Assembly: GCA_036504215.1 (NCBI GenBank)
Contig: DASXVO010000021.1
Location: 206,428-270,427 of the forward strand
From: Vicinamibacterales bacterium
GTDB lineage: Bacteria; Acidobacteriota; Vicinamibacteria; Vicinamibacterales; Fen-181
Direction of reading: 5' to 3'
Length of the DNA: 64,000 bases
Position 1 is the first letter of the stretch; each line of letters begins with the position of its first letter. Made by a program: the position numbers and the translations under genes. Below the pieces are notes generated by a model. It did no database searches. It saw only the letters and a program-made list of their open reading frames with translations, and was not told the DNA's origin. Positions 55,098-63,704 of this stretch are shown in pieces.

Positions 55098-56453
55098 TCA
55101 TGCGTCCCGGCGCCTGCGGGCGGCGTCTTCGCTTGGAGCCTGGCGCCGCCTGCCAAGATAGTACGCCGGAAGCCCGGCGCCGACCAGGAGGAGGCCGATC
55201 AGGGCCTCTGGTGGATCCGAGACGAGCTGGCTGACGGCGATCGCGATGGCCACGACGGCAAACAGCGCGGGCACCGCCGGGTATCCCGGCATGCGGTACG
55301 CCGGCGCGTACCCCGGCCGGCGCCGCGCGGCCGCCAGCCCGACGGCCAGCGCCGCGAAGAAGATCCACTCGGTGTAGACCACGCGTGTGAACAGGACGCG
55401 ATACGTGCCGGTGGCCACGAGCACCGACGACCAGGCGGCCTGGATCGCAATGGCCCGGTACGGGGTCTGGAATCGAGGGTGGACGGCACCGAGCCACCCG
55501 AACCAGCGATGGTCCCCGGCCATCGAGAAGTACACCCGCGGGCCCAGCAAGACGATGCCGCTGAGGGCGCCGAAGGTCGAGAAGACGACGAGCGCCGCGA
55601 TGATGGCGCCGCCGCCGGACCCGAGCACGGCGTCAGCCGCGTCGGCGGCAACGCGCGACGACGCGATCACCGTGTCGAGCGGCAGCACATAGAAGTACAC
55701 GACGTTCAGCATCACGTAACAGGCCGTGACGATCGCCGTGCCTGCCATCAGGGCCCTCGGGATGGTGCGGCGCGCCTGGACCGTCTCGCCGGCAGCATAG
55801 GTCACCATGTGCCAGCCACCGAACGCGAAGAGCCCCGCCGCGACCGCCGCGGGAAACCGGCTCAGCAGGGCTGCCTCCGTGCGATCTCCGACGAAGTGGG
55901 GCAGGTGCCAGCCCGCCACGAACCCGGTCACGATCAACACCGCAACCGCGAGCAGCTTGCCGATCGTGAACGTCGCCTGCACGCGGCTCCCGAACCGCAC
56001 GCCGAGGTAGTTGACGGCCGACAGGAGGAGGATGACGGCGATCGCCATCCCGCGCTGCCCGGTGGCGGAGAGCGGTACCAGGTAGGCGGTATACCGGGCG
56101 CAGATGACCGCGATCGCGGCGATGATGCCGGAGTGCATGCTCCAGAACATCGCCCAGGCCCACAGGAAGCCGGCCGCGGGCGACACGGTCTCGCTGAGAT
56201 ACACGTAGACCCCGCCGGTCCGGGGATAGGCCGACGCCAGCTCGGCGCAGATGAGCGAGCCGACCACGGTCAGGAGACCTGCGACGGTCCACGCCAGCAG
56301 GAGACCCGGGATCGATGGCAGCGCGCTACTCATCTCCGACGGCTGGACGAAGATGGACGCTCCGATGATCGTACCCACGACCATCGCGGTCGTGTGGGAG
56401 AGCCGGAGGGTCTGTCGGAGGTCAGGGCCGCCGGACGTGTGCGGCGTCGGCAT
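55098..56453 (-). CDS. APC-superfamily amino-acid permease (LAT-like)
   Basis: 451 residues with 12 TM segments. Helix 1 has the substrate-binding turn AMVVGTIIGASIFV; further family features are ELASAYPRTGGVYVYL and YAAGETVQARRTIPRAL. The closest group is LAT/YfnA-like permeases. The basic C-terminus (LGRRRQAPSEDAARRRRDA) is cytoplasmic. It follows the AAT-type permease by 15 bp and precedes the amidohydrolase by 35 bp, so two amino-acid importers of different subfamilies are stacked in one operon. Confidence 0.9.
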   Translation of the reverse strand: MPTPHTSGGPDLRQTLRLSHTTAMVVGTIIGASIFVQPSEMSSALPSIPGLLLAWTVAGLLTVVGSLICAELASAYPRTGGVYVYLSETVSPAAGFLWAWAMFWSMHSGIIAAIAVICARYTAYLVPLSATGQRGMAIAVILLLSAVNYLGVRFGSRVQATFTIGKLLAVAVLIVTGFVAGWHLPHFVGDRTEAALLSRFPAAVAAGLFAFGGWHMVTYAAGETVQARRTIPRALMAGTAIVTACYVMLNVVYFYVLPLDTVIASSRVAADAADAVLGSGGGAIIAALVVFSTFGALSGIVLLGPRVYFSMAGDHRWFGWLGAVHPRFQTPYRAIAIQAAWSSVLVATGTYRVLFTRVVYTEWIFFAALAVGLAAARRRPGYAPAYRMPGYPAVPALFAVVAIAIAVSQLVSDPPEALIGLLLVGAGLPAYYLGRRRQAPSEDAARRRRDA

Positions 56454-56468
56454 GGAGGCGGAATCGTA

Positions 56469-57857
56469 TCACGAGAGGCGGGCGGCTCGCGCACGCGACG
56501 CCAGATAGCCGAGCGAGATGATGCCGAGCCACACCCCGCCGGCCGCCCACGCGACGCCGAGGCCGACGAAGAAGCAATCCACCAGCACCAGCACGAGCGC
56601 GACGATCCCGAGGATCGGCAGCCATGGGTAGAAGGGCACGCGGACCCTGCCGGGCGGCAGCCCCAGCCTCGCTCTCGTCCGCCTGAAGGCCAGCAGCGTC
56701 ACGAGCACCACGATCCACACGAGGATGCCGCCGAAGATCGCGATGCCGAACAGCCACTGGTAGGCCGAACTGGCGTACTCGACCGACAGCACGGCGGCGA
56801 GCGCCAGGCCGATCGTCGACGTCAGGATCGCGTTTCGCGGCGAGCCCTGCGGGGACAAGCGGCCGAACGCCGCCGGCGCGAAGCCGCTCCTGGCGAGCGA
56901 GAACAGCATCCGACCCGTGAGGTACAGGTTCGTGTTCATCGACGACAGGGCCGCCGTCAGGACGACGAAGTTCATCAGGCCTGCGGCGAAGGGCACGCCG
57001 AGAGTTCGGAAGACCGTGACGAACGGACTCTCCGCCAGGCCGGCCCGCTGCCACGGCACGATTGCCACGACCAGGGCGATCGCCACGATGTAGAACAGAC
57101 CCAGGCGGAAGACCATGCTCCGCAGGGCGCGCGGCACTTCCCGCTCGGGCTCCAGCGCTTCGCCGGCCGTCACGGCGATGATCTCGATGCCGTAGAACGA
57201 GAAGACGACAACGAGCATCGCCTTCATGACGCCCGTCAGCCCGTGCGGCAGGAACCCGCCGGTTGCCGGGTTCAACAGGTTCCCGAGGCCGACGGGCGCA
57301 ACCACCCCGAACCCGGTGAAGACGTACCCGACGCCCAGCACGACGAAGATCAGGATGGCCGACACCTTGATCATCGCGAACCAGTACTCGAACTCGCCGA
57401 AGAGGCGGACGGCCGTGAGATTGACGAGGATGAGCGCGGCCGAGTAGAGGGTCACCCAGACCCACAGCGACACGCCCGGGAACCAGAACTGGGTGTAGAT
57501 GCCAGCGGCTGTCACCTCACCGCCCACGGCCACGACCTGGGCAAACCAGTACGTGTAGCGGACGACGAACCCGGCCCAGCGATTGAGGTAGATCTCGGCG
57601 TAGACGCCGAATGAACCGGCCGTGGGATGGACGACCGCCATCTCGGCCAGCGCGTACATCATGATCAGGCAGAGGCCGACACCCAGGACATACGACACGA
57701 TCACGCCCGGGCCGGCCTGTCCGACGGCCATGCCGCTGCCGAGAAACAGCCCGGTACCGATCGCGCCGCCCATCGCAATCATCGTCATGTGGCGACGAGT
57801 GAGCTGCCGGTGGAGGCCGCGCTCGCGATCGACCAACTGATCGCCCAATGACGTCAT
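56469..57857 (-). CDS. AAT-family amino-acid permease
   Basis: 462 residues with 12 TM segments and the AAT-family N-terminus: LHRQLTRRHMTMIAMGGAIGTGLFLGSG. Other family marks are ALAEMAVVHPTAGSFGVYAE and SFYGIEIIAVTAGEALEPER. AAT members carry aromatic amino acids, GABA, proline or basic amino acids with protons; the specificity here is unknown. ATG 57857 overlaps the AOR stop by 4 bp, so transport and aldehyde oxidation are translationally coupled. Confidence 0.93.
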   Translation of the reverse strand: MTSLGDQLVDRERGLHRQLTRRHMTMIAMGGAIGTGLFLGSGMAVGQAGPGVIVSYVLGVGLCLIMMYALAEMAVVHPTAGSFGVYAEIYLNRWAGFVVRYTYWFAQVVAVGGEVTAAGIYTQFWFPGVSLWVWVTLYSAALILVNLTAVRLFGEFEYWFAMIKVSAILIFVVLGVGYVFTGFGVVAPVGLGNLLNPATGGFLPHGLTGVMKAMLVVVFSFYGIEIIAVTAGEALEPEREVPRALRSMVFRLGLFYIVAIALVVAIVPWQRAGLAESPFVTVFRTLGVPFAAGLMNFVVLTAALSSMNTNLYLTGRMLFSLARSGFAPAAFGRLSPQGSPRNAILTSTIGLALAAVLSVEYASSAYQWLFGIAIFGGILVWIVVLVTLLAFRRTRARLGLPPGRVRVPFYPWLPILGIVALVLVLVDCFFVGLGVAWAAGGVWLGIISLGYLASRARAARLS

Positions 57858-59650
57858 TGTTCGTGGAGCCGGTAGTACTCGTGGAGCATTCTGGGGAGAT
57901 CGACGACCGAGCCGCGCGTCGGCCCTTCAGCCAGCGGTTCGTGGAGGAACCGGTCGGGGAGCGTGTCTTGCGCCTTCGTCACGCCGAAACGTCGGTTCAG
58001 ACCCAGGTCACGTTGCACCGCGTCGCCGAAGTGCGCCTCCAGCCGTTCGGGCGTGTATTTCACGCCCGTGGCCGCGCCGAGCAGCCCCGCAGCGCTGTCG
58101 AGGTTGATCACGTCCATGCAGAGGCCGACGTTCTTGCACATGGTGAGCGAGTCGGTGAGCAGGGCGATCTTCTCCGAGTAGGTGACGAGCGCGGCCTTGC
58201 CCTCCTCGGCCAGGCGGTCGGCCGCCTTCTCGGTGCCGAACCGCTGCCGCGCCACCTCCCAGCGCTCGGTCAGCTCGAAATACGGCTCGGCTCGCAGGTG
58301 GTCGGCGCCGCGTGACGCCACCGCATACGTCAGGCCGTAGGCCTTGATGCCGCGTGGATCGCCGCAGATGATGTCGAGACCCTTGACCTGCATCACCAGT
58401 CTCTGCGCCGCCTCCGAGAAGCGCCGGGAGAACCGCGTCGCGCCCTCGGCCAGCGCGTCGCCAATCCCGCGCCTGTGGGCGATGAGTTCGACCAGCCGCC
58501 GCACCGTGTCGCAGTCGCCCCACGCGACCCGCATGCCGTCCACGTCCTCGGGTGTCACCAGGCCCTTGTCCTGGCACTCCATGAGCCAGCCGACGATCTC
58601 GCAGACGGCCAGCGAGTCCATCCCGTACTGGTTCAGCGTGCGGTTCATCTCGAGCGCGAACGGCAGGCTGCGGCTGCCGATGCGCGACGTGAAGCCGCAC
58701 AGCGTCTCGAACTCCGGCCCTTCGGCTTCAACCCCCTCGCAGACGTAGTAGCGCGAGCAGTGGACGTGGCAGTTGTAGCAGCTCTTGTTCTTGACCTTGT
58801 AGGTGGATGCCAGCGTCTCGCCCGACACCTCGTCCACATACGAGCACAGGCCCTCCTGGAAGTGCCGCGTGGGCAGAATGCCGATGCGGTTGAGGTCCTG
58901 CATCAGCATCGTCGTGCCGAGGCGGCGGCGCTTGTCGTACTCGGGATGATCGAGGATGGCGCGGTGGACCTTGCGCACCTCGTCGAAGAACCGCAGCGGA
59001 TCGTGGAGGCGTACCGCGCGCCTGCCGCGCACGGCGATCGCCTTGAGGTTCTTCGATCCCATGACCGCACCCATCCCGGCACGGCCGTTCACGCGGTGGC
59101 CACTCGACACGAGCGCGGCAAAGCGCACGCGGTTCTCGCCGGCAACGCCGATCGCCGCGACCTGGATGTCCCAGTCGCCGTGGTCCTGGCGGATGGCGGC
59201 GGTCGTCTCGACCACGTCGCGGCCGGCGAGGTCTGGGCACGGGACGAACCTCACGCCCTCTTCCGAGACGAGCAGGTACGTGAGGCTGTCGGCGCAGCCG
59301 GTGATGACGATCTGGTCGAACCCCGTCAACTTCATCTCGGGGCCGAAATGGCCGCCCGCGGCGGAGTCTCCGAGAATCCCGGTCAGGGGGGAGCGGGCCG
59401 TGACCGTGTAGTAGGCAGAGGCGGGCAGCAGTGTGCCGGTGAGGGGGCCGATGCCGAAGATGAGGACGTTGCCCGGACCCATCGGATCGCTCGCGGGGTC
59501 GAGATCCTCGGCGAGCCGCTTGGTGTTGGCGGCGCGCCCTCCGACCACGTCCTTGATCCAGCGCGGATCGAGCGGTTCGACCTCGAACCGGCGCGACGTC
59601 AGGTCCACGCGGAGGATCCGGCCGCCGTAGCCGCAGGTACGGTCAGCCAC
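57854..59650 (-). CDS. Tungsten-type aldehyde:ferredoxin oxidoreductase
   Basis: 598 residues from GTG 59650, the point where similarity starts (CGYGGRILRVDLTSR), although the frame is open upstream. Family marks: VVGGRAANTKRLAEDLDP, SPLTGILGDSAAGGHFGPEMKL, VNGRAGMGAVMGSKNLKAIAV, the cluster Cys of KNKSCYNCHVHCSRYY and a late Cys in DSLTMCKNVGLC. The enzyme oxidises aldehydes to carboxylic acids, or the reverse, using a tungstopterin and one [4Fe-4S] cluster, with ferredoxin as partner. It overlaps the polyferredoxin by 8 bp and the permease by 4 bp. AOR is best known from anaerobes, so it suggests anaerobic or fermentative capacity (inference). Confidence 0.95.
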   Translation of the reverse strand: MADRTCGYGGRILRVDLTSRRFEVEPLDPRWIKDVVGGRAANTKRLAEDLDPASDPMGPGNVLIFGIGPLTGTLLPASAYYTVTARSPLTGILGDSAAGGHFGPEMKLTGFDQIVITGCADSLTYLLVSEEGVRFVPCPDLAGRDVVETTAAIRQDHGDWDIQVAAIGVAGENRVRFAALVSSGHRVNGRAGMGAVMGSKNLKAIAVRGRRAVRLHDPLRFFDEVRKVHRAILDHPEYDKRRRLGTTMLMQDLNRIGILPTRHFQEGLCSYVDEVSGETLASTYKVKNKSCYNCHVHCSRYYVCEGVEAEGPEFETLCGFTSRIGSRSLPFALEMNRTLNQYGMDSLAVCEIVGWLMECQDKGLVTPEDVDGMRVAWGDCDTVRRLVELIAHRRGIGDALAEGATRFSRRFSEAAQRLVMQVKGLDIICGDPRGIKAYGLTYAVASRGADHLRAEPYFELTERWEVARQRFGTEKAADRLAEEGKAALVTYSEKIALLTDSLTMCKNVGLCMDVINLDSAAGLLGAATGVKYTPERLEAHFGDAVQRDLGLNRRFGVTKAQDTLPDRFLHEPLAEGPTRGSVVDLPRMLHEYYRLHEQ

Positions 59651-60161
59651 GCGCCACCCCCCATGTTGCGCGGGCCGACAGGCCGATCGATCGCACGAAC
59701 AACGCCCGCTTGTGGCTCGGCCCGAGCCGCTCGCTGCCCGCCTTGAACGGGGCGAGCGACAAGACGCCGCCCGCGCACGGCGCGAATTCGATCGCGCCCT
59801 GCGTGCACGCCTCCACGCATCGCGGCTGGCCTCCGCACAGGTCGCAGACGTACGCGATGCCGTCCACCGGCTCGATGGCGCCGATTGGGCACGAGCGGGC
59901 GCAGGCGCCGCACTCCGAGCAGAGGGTGGGCGAGACGACGACCTGGCCGAGCGGACCCAGCGTGAGGGCGTCCGCAGGGCACGCCAGGCAATAGCGCTCC
60001 GCGCACTGCTGGCAGACGACAGGCGCGTCCACGCCGATCTCGTAGAGATTGACAACGCGGATGCGGGCCAGGTGCCGGCCCCCGCTGCCGGTATGATGAA
60101 ACGCGCAGGCAGCCTCGCAACAGCGGCAGCCCGTGCACTTGCCCACGTCAATCCGGATCAT
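59643..60161 (-). CDS. Polyferredoxin-like electron-transfer subunit, four [4Fe-4S] clusters
   Basis: 172 residues starting MIRIDVGKCTGC at 60161. Four four-Cys motifs are visible: CTGCRCCEAAC, CQQCAERYCLACP, CSECGACARSCP and CDLCGGQPRCVEAC, giving 16 Cys as in DmsB/HycB-type iron-sulfur proteins. The last 35 residues are basic and hydrophobic (GPSHKRALFVRSIGL) without cysteines. Its stop overlaps the AOR start by 8 bp and its start overlaps the preceding small gene by 14 bp, so it should be the dedicated electron acceptor or donor of the oxidoreductase (inference). Confidence 0.93.
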   Translation of the reverse strand: MIRIDVGKCTGCRCCEAACAFHHTGSGGRHLARIRVVNLYEIGVDAPVVCQQCAERYCLACPADALTLGPLGQVVVSPTLCSECGACARSCPIGAIEPVDGIAYVCDLCGGQPRCVEACTQGAIEFAPCAGGVLSLAPFKAGSERLGPSHKRALFVRSIGLSARATWGVARG

Positions 60162-60432
60162 CGACCAGCCTCTCCACGCGGAACAGGACCTGGCCCTTCG
60201 GATCGGGGCAGGTGAAGTGGCGCACGGAGTGGACCCAATGGCTGGACGGCAGATGTTCCTGCACGCCAAGGACGGGGAACACCGGCATCATGCTCTGAAG
60301 CGCCCACATGCAGACGAACTTCCCGTCAGGGACCGACAGCTTCGACCCGTCGAGGTAGAACGAATCCCCAATCATCATCGGCAGGTTGCAGCAGCCGCCG
60401 ACACGTTCGACCGACACCTTGATCCTGGCCAT
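60148..60432 (-). CDS. Small TIGR04076-like protein coupled to AOR
   Basis: 94 residues from ATG 60432 (MARIKVSVERVGGCCNLP). The layout, a short beta start, IGDSFYLDG, CMWALQSMMPVFPVLG, and the end CPDPKGQVLFRVERL, fits the TIGR04076 family (from memory), whose function is unknown. Cys at about 13, 14, 40 and near 80 could bind a metal. The gene overlaps the polyferredoxin start by 14 bp and is the first gene of the AOR operon. A role in enzyme maturation or electron transfer is a guess. Confidence 0.75.
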   Translation of the reverse strand: MARIKVSVERVGGCCNLPMMIGDSFYLDGSKLSVPDGKFVCMWALQSMMPVFPVLGVQEHLPSSHWVHSVRHFTCPDPKGQVLFRVERLVDDPD

Positions 60433-60582
60433 TCCGGCTCCTTCTGCCCGGTGCGAAGCCGGTATCATACTGCATCCGAGTACATCGCAGCCGGCATCGC
60501 CGCCGAAGGGACATGTACAGCGCCCAGGACCTGGTCGCCATGATGGCCGCTGGGTGGCCACGGGCCAGCGGCGGTCGGTTCG

Positions 60583-61932
60583 CTACCGGATCCGGTAGAT
60601 CTGCAGCTTGAAGGTCGCGCGACAGGAGTAACCCTCCAGGCGCAGTTCCACACGGTGCATGTCCTTCAGGTACGCGTGCAGCTGGCCCGGTCCCGAGACC
60701 TCGAGATCGCGGCCGCCGGCCGGACTGCCACACGTGCCGCCGGCCTCGCAGCAGACGGGCTTTGCGTCGATCAGGAGACGGAACTTGCCAGGGGCGCTCA
60801 CCACGAACCGCCAGATGCCCTCGCGGAAGTACCCGTCACCGCGCCACTCCACCGCCCGTTCCACCCGATCCAGGTCCGCCCCATCCGGCGTACTGATGGT
60901 GGGCTGGTTCAGGCACGGCCCCGCGTGACCGCAGTCCACGGTCTCCAGGCTGGTGCAGATCCAGATGGGCCGCGCCGAGCTGCCGAGGCCAGCCACCAGC
61001 TCCACCTCGTGCACGTCACGGCCCTGGAGACCGAGCTTCACCTGCAGGCCGTCCCGCAGCGCCGTCTTCAGAAGCGCCAGCAGCGGCGAATCCGCATGCA
61101 CGAGGACCGTCAGCTTCTGCGGGGTGAAGGTCCCGTTGTCGGACACATCGCCTTCCGGCGTCTGGCCGGGCGCGGTCGTGCACACCACCTCCACGTGCGA
61201 GGCGGCGAGAGCGTCCGCAGCCGTGTAGCTCTCATACCGCTGGCCGAGTCTCTCGATGAACGCGTACCTGTAGTCGAGATCGGCGGCTGGAAGCACGACG
61301 AAGCGGCACGTCTGGATGTAGCCCGCCGCGGTGGTCTCGCCTTTGCCGTCCGTTGCGGCATCGAGCTTCACCCCTTTGTCGGCGCCGGGCGTGTGCTCTG
61401 GCGCCACCATCAACTGCAGGGGACGGCGCGTCCTGTGGGCCCGCTGGATCATCTCGAGCTCTGCTTGTCCGGTCCCGGGATCGGGACGCTGCAGGTCGAG
61501 CAGGAGACCTTCCACGATGCCGTCGTCGCGGAGCAACGAGATGGCAGCAAGGTCCGGGGCGTCCCGGTACGGTGAGCTGCCAGATTCCGGACCGCGCTCG
61601 GTGATCGACACGCCGATCACGACGCCCTCCACGAGCCGCGACCCGCGCCGGCCGTCGATCGACTGCCGCGGCACGATGGTCACGTCCTGGATGAGGTTGC
61701 CCTGGCTCGCGTCGGACGTGAAGTTCAGTTCCACGGGCTCCACACGGGCCAGCGCGTCGCGCAGCAGGCTGAGTTGCCCCAGCCTCTTGTGTGCCTGGGT
61801 CAGATCGCCGTCGAGGTTGGGAATGAAGAAGGTTGTGATCGCGTTGCCGGCGTGCACCGCCTTGACGACGGTTTCCACCCAGCCATCGTCCCGCACCAGC
61901 GTGGATTGAACGAAGCCTCGATAAGTCGCCAT
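60583..61932 (-). CDS. Protein of unknown function, no recognised domain
   Basis: 449 residues, no signal peptide or TM helix. The N-terminal part (YRGFVQSTLVRDDGW, AITTFFIPNLDGDLT) and centre (QLMVAPEHTPGADKGVKLD, YIQTCRFVVLPAADLDYRYAFIERLGQRY) are soluble, beta/alpha-like. The C-terminus is Cys-rich (CTSLETVDCGHAGPC, PVCCEAGGTCG) and beta-like up to LKMQIYRIR-type end LQIYRIR. I do not recognise the family. It stands 65 bp after the gene at 61998, apparently in one operon with it and the edge gene; the AOR operon begins 150 bp downstream, perhaps from its own promoter. Confidence 0.75.
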   Translation of the reverse strand: MATYRGFVQSTLVRDDGWVETVVKAVHAGNAITTFFIPNLDGDLTQAHKRLGQLSLLRDALARVEPVELNFTSDASQGNLIQDVTIVPRQSIDGRRGSRLVEGVVIGVSITERGPESGSSPYRDAPDLAAISLLRDDGIVEGLLLDLQRPDPGTGQAELEMIQRAHRTRRPLQLMVAPEHTPGADKGVKLDAATDGKGETTAAGYIQTCRFVVLPAADLDYRYAFIERLGQRYESYTAADALAASHVEVVCTTAPGQTPEGDVSDNGTFTPQKLTVLVHADSPLLALLKTALRDGLQVKLGLQGRDVHEVELVAGLGSSARPIWICTSLETVDCGHAGPCLNQPTISTPDGADLDRVERAVEWRGDGYFREGIWRFVVSAPGKFRLLIDAKPVCCEAGGTCGSPAGGRDLEVSGPGQLHAYLKDMHRVELRLEGYSCRATFKLQIYRIR

Positions 61933-61997
61933 ATCACTCCTTCCGCGCTGTCCGGGGGGCGCCCCCGCGCGCGTCGCCGCCGGCCTGGCGGGGTCGG

Positions 61998-63680
61998 CTA
62001 GCGTCCACCGGCCGGCTCGTTGTCCCAGTAGGTCGAATGTTGAATGTCGCTCGCCTGGAGCGTGTGCGTGGTGATCACAGCGAGGTCACCCTTGATCACG
62101 ATGCCCGCCCGGAAGATGTCGGTGGCGTTCACCGTGATGGTGATGCGTCCGACACCGGTGAAATTACTGGGCAGGCCGGTGATGGGCGGATAGTCGTCCG
62201 CCTCGATCAGAGCGGCGATCTGACCCGGGTCCACGCTGGCGCACTTCGGATCGTCGGCCGTGAATCCACCGGCGTGCGCGTGGAACTTGATGCCACCGTC
62301 CGGCTGCATTTCCGGCGTCAGGGTCAACGGCCCGGAGAAATTGATGTGCGCATCGGGCCAACACTGGATGTGCACCGTGGCCTGGCCGGCGATCCAGACA
62401 TGGCCGACCGCCTGGCCGTGCTCGCCGGGGTCCGACAGATCTGCCGTGAGGTCGTGCACTTCCACGTCGTGGCCCTGGATGTTCCGTGTGCGCCCGTTCT
62501 CCGCGGCGATCACGGGCTGGATCGTCGCATTCACCTTGTCCCGGTTCACGCTCACGGCGAACCCCGAGGTCCCGGTGAACACGTCGGGGGTATCGCATGC
62601 GCCACCGACCGGCTCGATCTGGAGGGCCAGCACCTGCTGGCTCACGGTGGTGGGAACGAATGTCGTCAGGTCCATGGCGGCCCCGCTCGCCGGGGGATCG
62701 GGCTTGAAGATCGGCACGATCAGGTGCGAGGCGTAGTCGACGAGCTCGGCGGCGATGAGATCGCGGACCTGCTGGCGCGACGGGACGTCCTCGTGGAAAT
62801 CGCCGAGCCCGCTGACGGCCGTCGCAATCTGGGCGCGGACGGTGGAGTCTCCGCCGACGGTATAGAGGTTGGGGCTCGCATAGTCGATCGCCACGTTGGC
62901 GGCCGTCACCGTCGAGAGCGAGACGGTGACGCGGTCGTCGGTCGGGTTCACTGGAAGGGTGACCGCCACGGTGACATGGACGGTCATGTCCGTGTCGATC
63001 CGGGTGGCGTTGTTGATGTTCTTTGCTTTCAGGTGACCGGGCAGATTGATCTTGACGTGACCCTGGTCGGGCACGTCCACGGTGATCGCTCCGCGAAAGC
63101 CCGGACTCCCCGGCGCGTCGTCGTAGATGTCCACCGTCACCTGCCACACATCGTCGGGGGCGGACAGCCCGGTGGCGACGCCCGACTTCACCTGATGCTG
63201 GAAGCTCGGATTCGCCTGATACAACGCATGTACTCGCGGCTCGACCAGTGCCGGCGTCAGGACGATCGCTCCACCATCGAGGGTGAGATTGAGACTTCCC
63301 GTGGTGACCGCGGGAAATGTCATGTTCAGGACGGGCGGCACGGCCGCGCTCTTCACCATGACGCCCGGGAAAGCGAATGCAGCCTGGTAGACGATGGAGT
63401 CGAGGATGGGAATCTCGGTGATCTGCGCCTGGACGCTCATCCGGAGGTGCAGGACGAACGCGAGATCGGCCGCCAGCAGATCCATGGTCGGCGGGTGAGT
63501 ATCGAGATCGCTGAGGTGCGCGTCCACGGTCGCGTGATAGGTACCGACCGCGACGTTCTCCCGGTGGAACGAGGTCTGAATCCCGGCCGCATCTGCTTCC
63601 TTGAGAATGCCGTCGATCATCCCGTTCAAGGTGTTCGTCGGCAGTTCGATGATGTATCGGAAACAAGACGTCAGCGACAC
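61998..63680 (-). CDS. Protein of unknown function, beta-rich, large
   Basis: 560 residues, no signal peptide, no TM segment. It begins MSLTSCFRYIIELPTNTLNG, then a helix (MIDGILKEADAAGIQT), and continues as long alternating strands with few Cys (FAFPGVMVKSAAVPPVLNMTFP, VHVTVAVTLPVNPTDDRVTVSL, GHVWIAGQATVHIQCW, VGRITITVNATDIFRAG). The two beta-rich halves separated by a helical stretch (DVPSRQQVRDLIAAELVDYA) vaguely recall a lipid-binding TULIP-like plan, but I cannot confirm it. Lacking a signal, it is likely cytoplasmic or exported by a non-Sec route. Confidence 0.72.
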   Translation of the reverse strand: MSLTSCFRYIIELPTNTLNGMIDGILKEADAAGIQTSFHRENVAVGTYHATVDAHLSDLDTHPPTMDLLAADLAFVLHLRMSVQAQITEIPILDSIVYQAAFAFPGVMVKSAAVPPVLNMTFPAVTTGSLNLTLDGGAIVLTPALVEPRVHALYQANPSFQHQVKSGVATGLSAPDDVWQVTVDIYDDAPGSPGFRGAITVDVPDQGHVKINLPGHLKAKNINNATRIDTDMTVHVTVAVTLPVNPTDDRVTVSLSTVTAANVAIDYASPNLYTVGGDSTVRAQIATAVSGLGDFHEDVPSRQQVRDLIAAELVDYASHLIVPIFKPDPPASGAAMDLTTFVPTTVSQQVLALQIEPVGGACDTPDVFTGTSGFAVSVNRDKVNATIQPVIAAENGRTRNIQGHDVEVHDLTADLSDPGEHGQAVGHVWIAGQATVHIQCWPDAHINFSGPLTLTPEMQPDGGIKFHAHAGGFTADDPKCASVDPGQIAALIEADDYPPITGLPSNFTGVGRITITVNATDIFRAGIVIKGDLAVITTHTLQASDIQHSTYWDNEPAGGR

Positions 63681-63704
63681 AGGCCGTCCTCCATGTTCTC
63701 CCGA

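Noticed and set aside
55063-55497. Upstream extension of the ACMSD-like amidohydrolase frame.
   Set aside because: It overlaps the permease gene in another frame and has no domain character; the metal motif VDFHNH starts immediately after ATG 55062.
59651-60151. N-terminal extension of the AOR reading frame upstream of GTG 59650.
   Set aside because: The extension is Ser/Arg/Ala-rich shadow of the polyferredoxin gene; AOR similarity begins right after the GTG.
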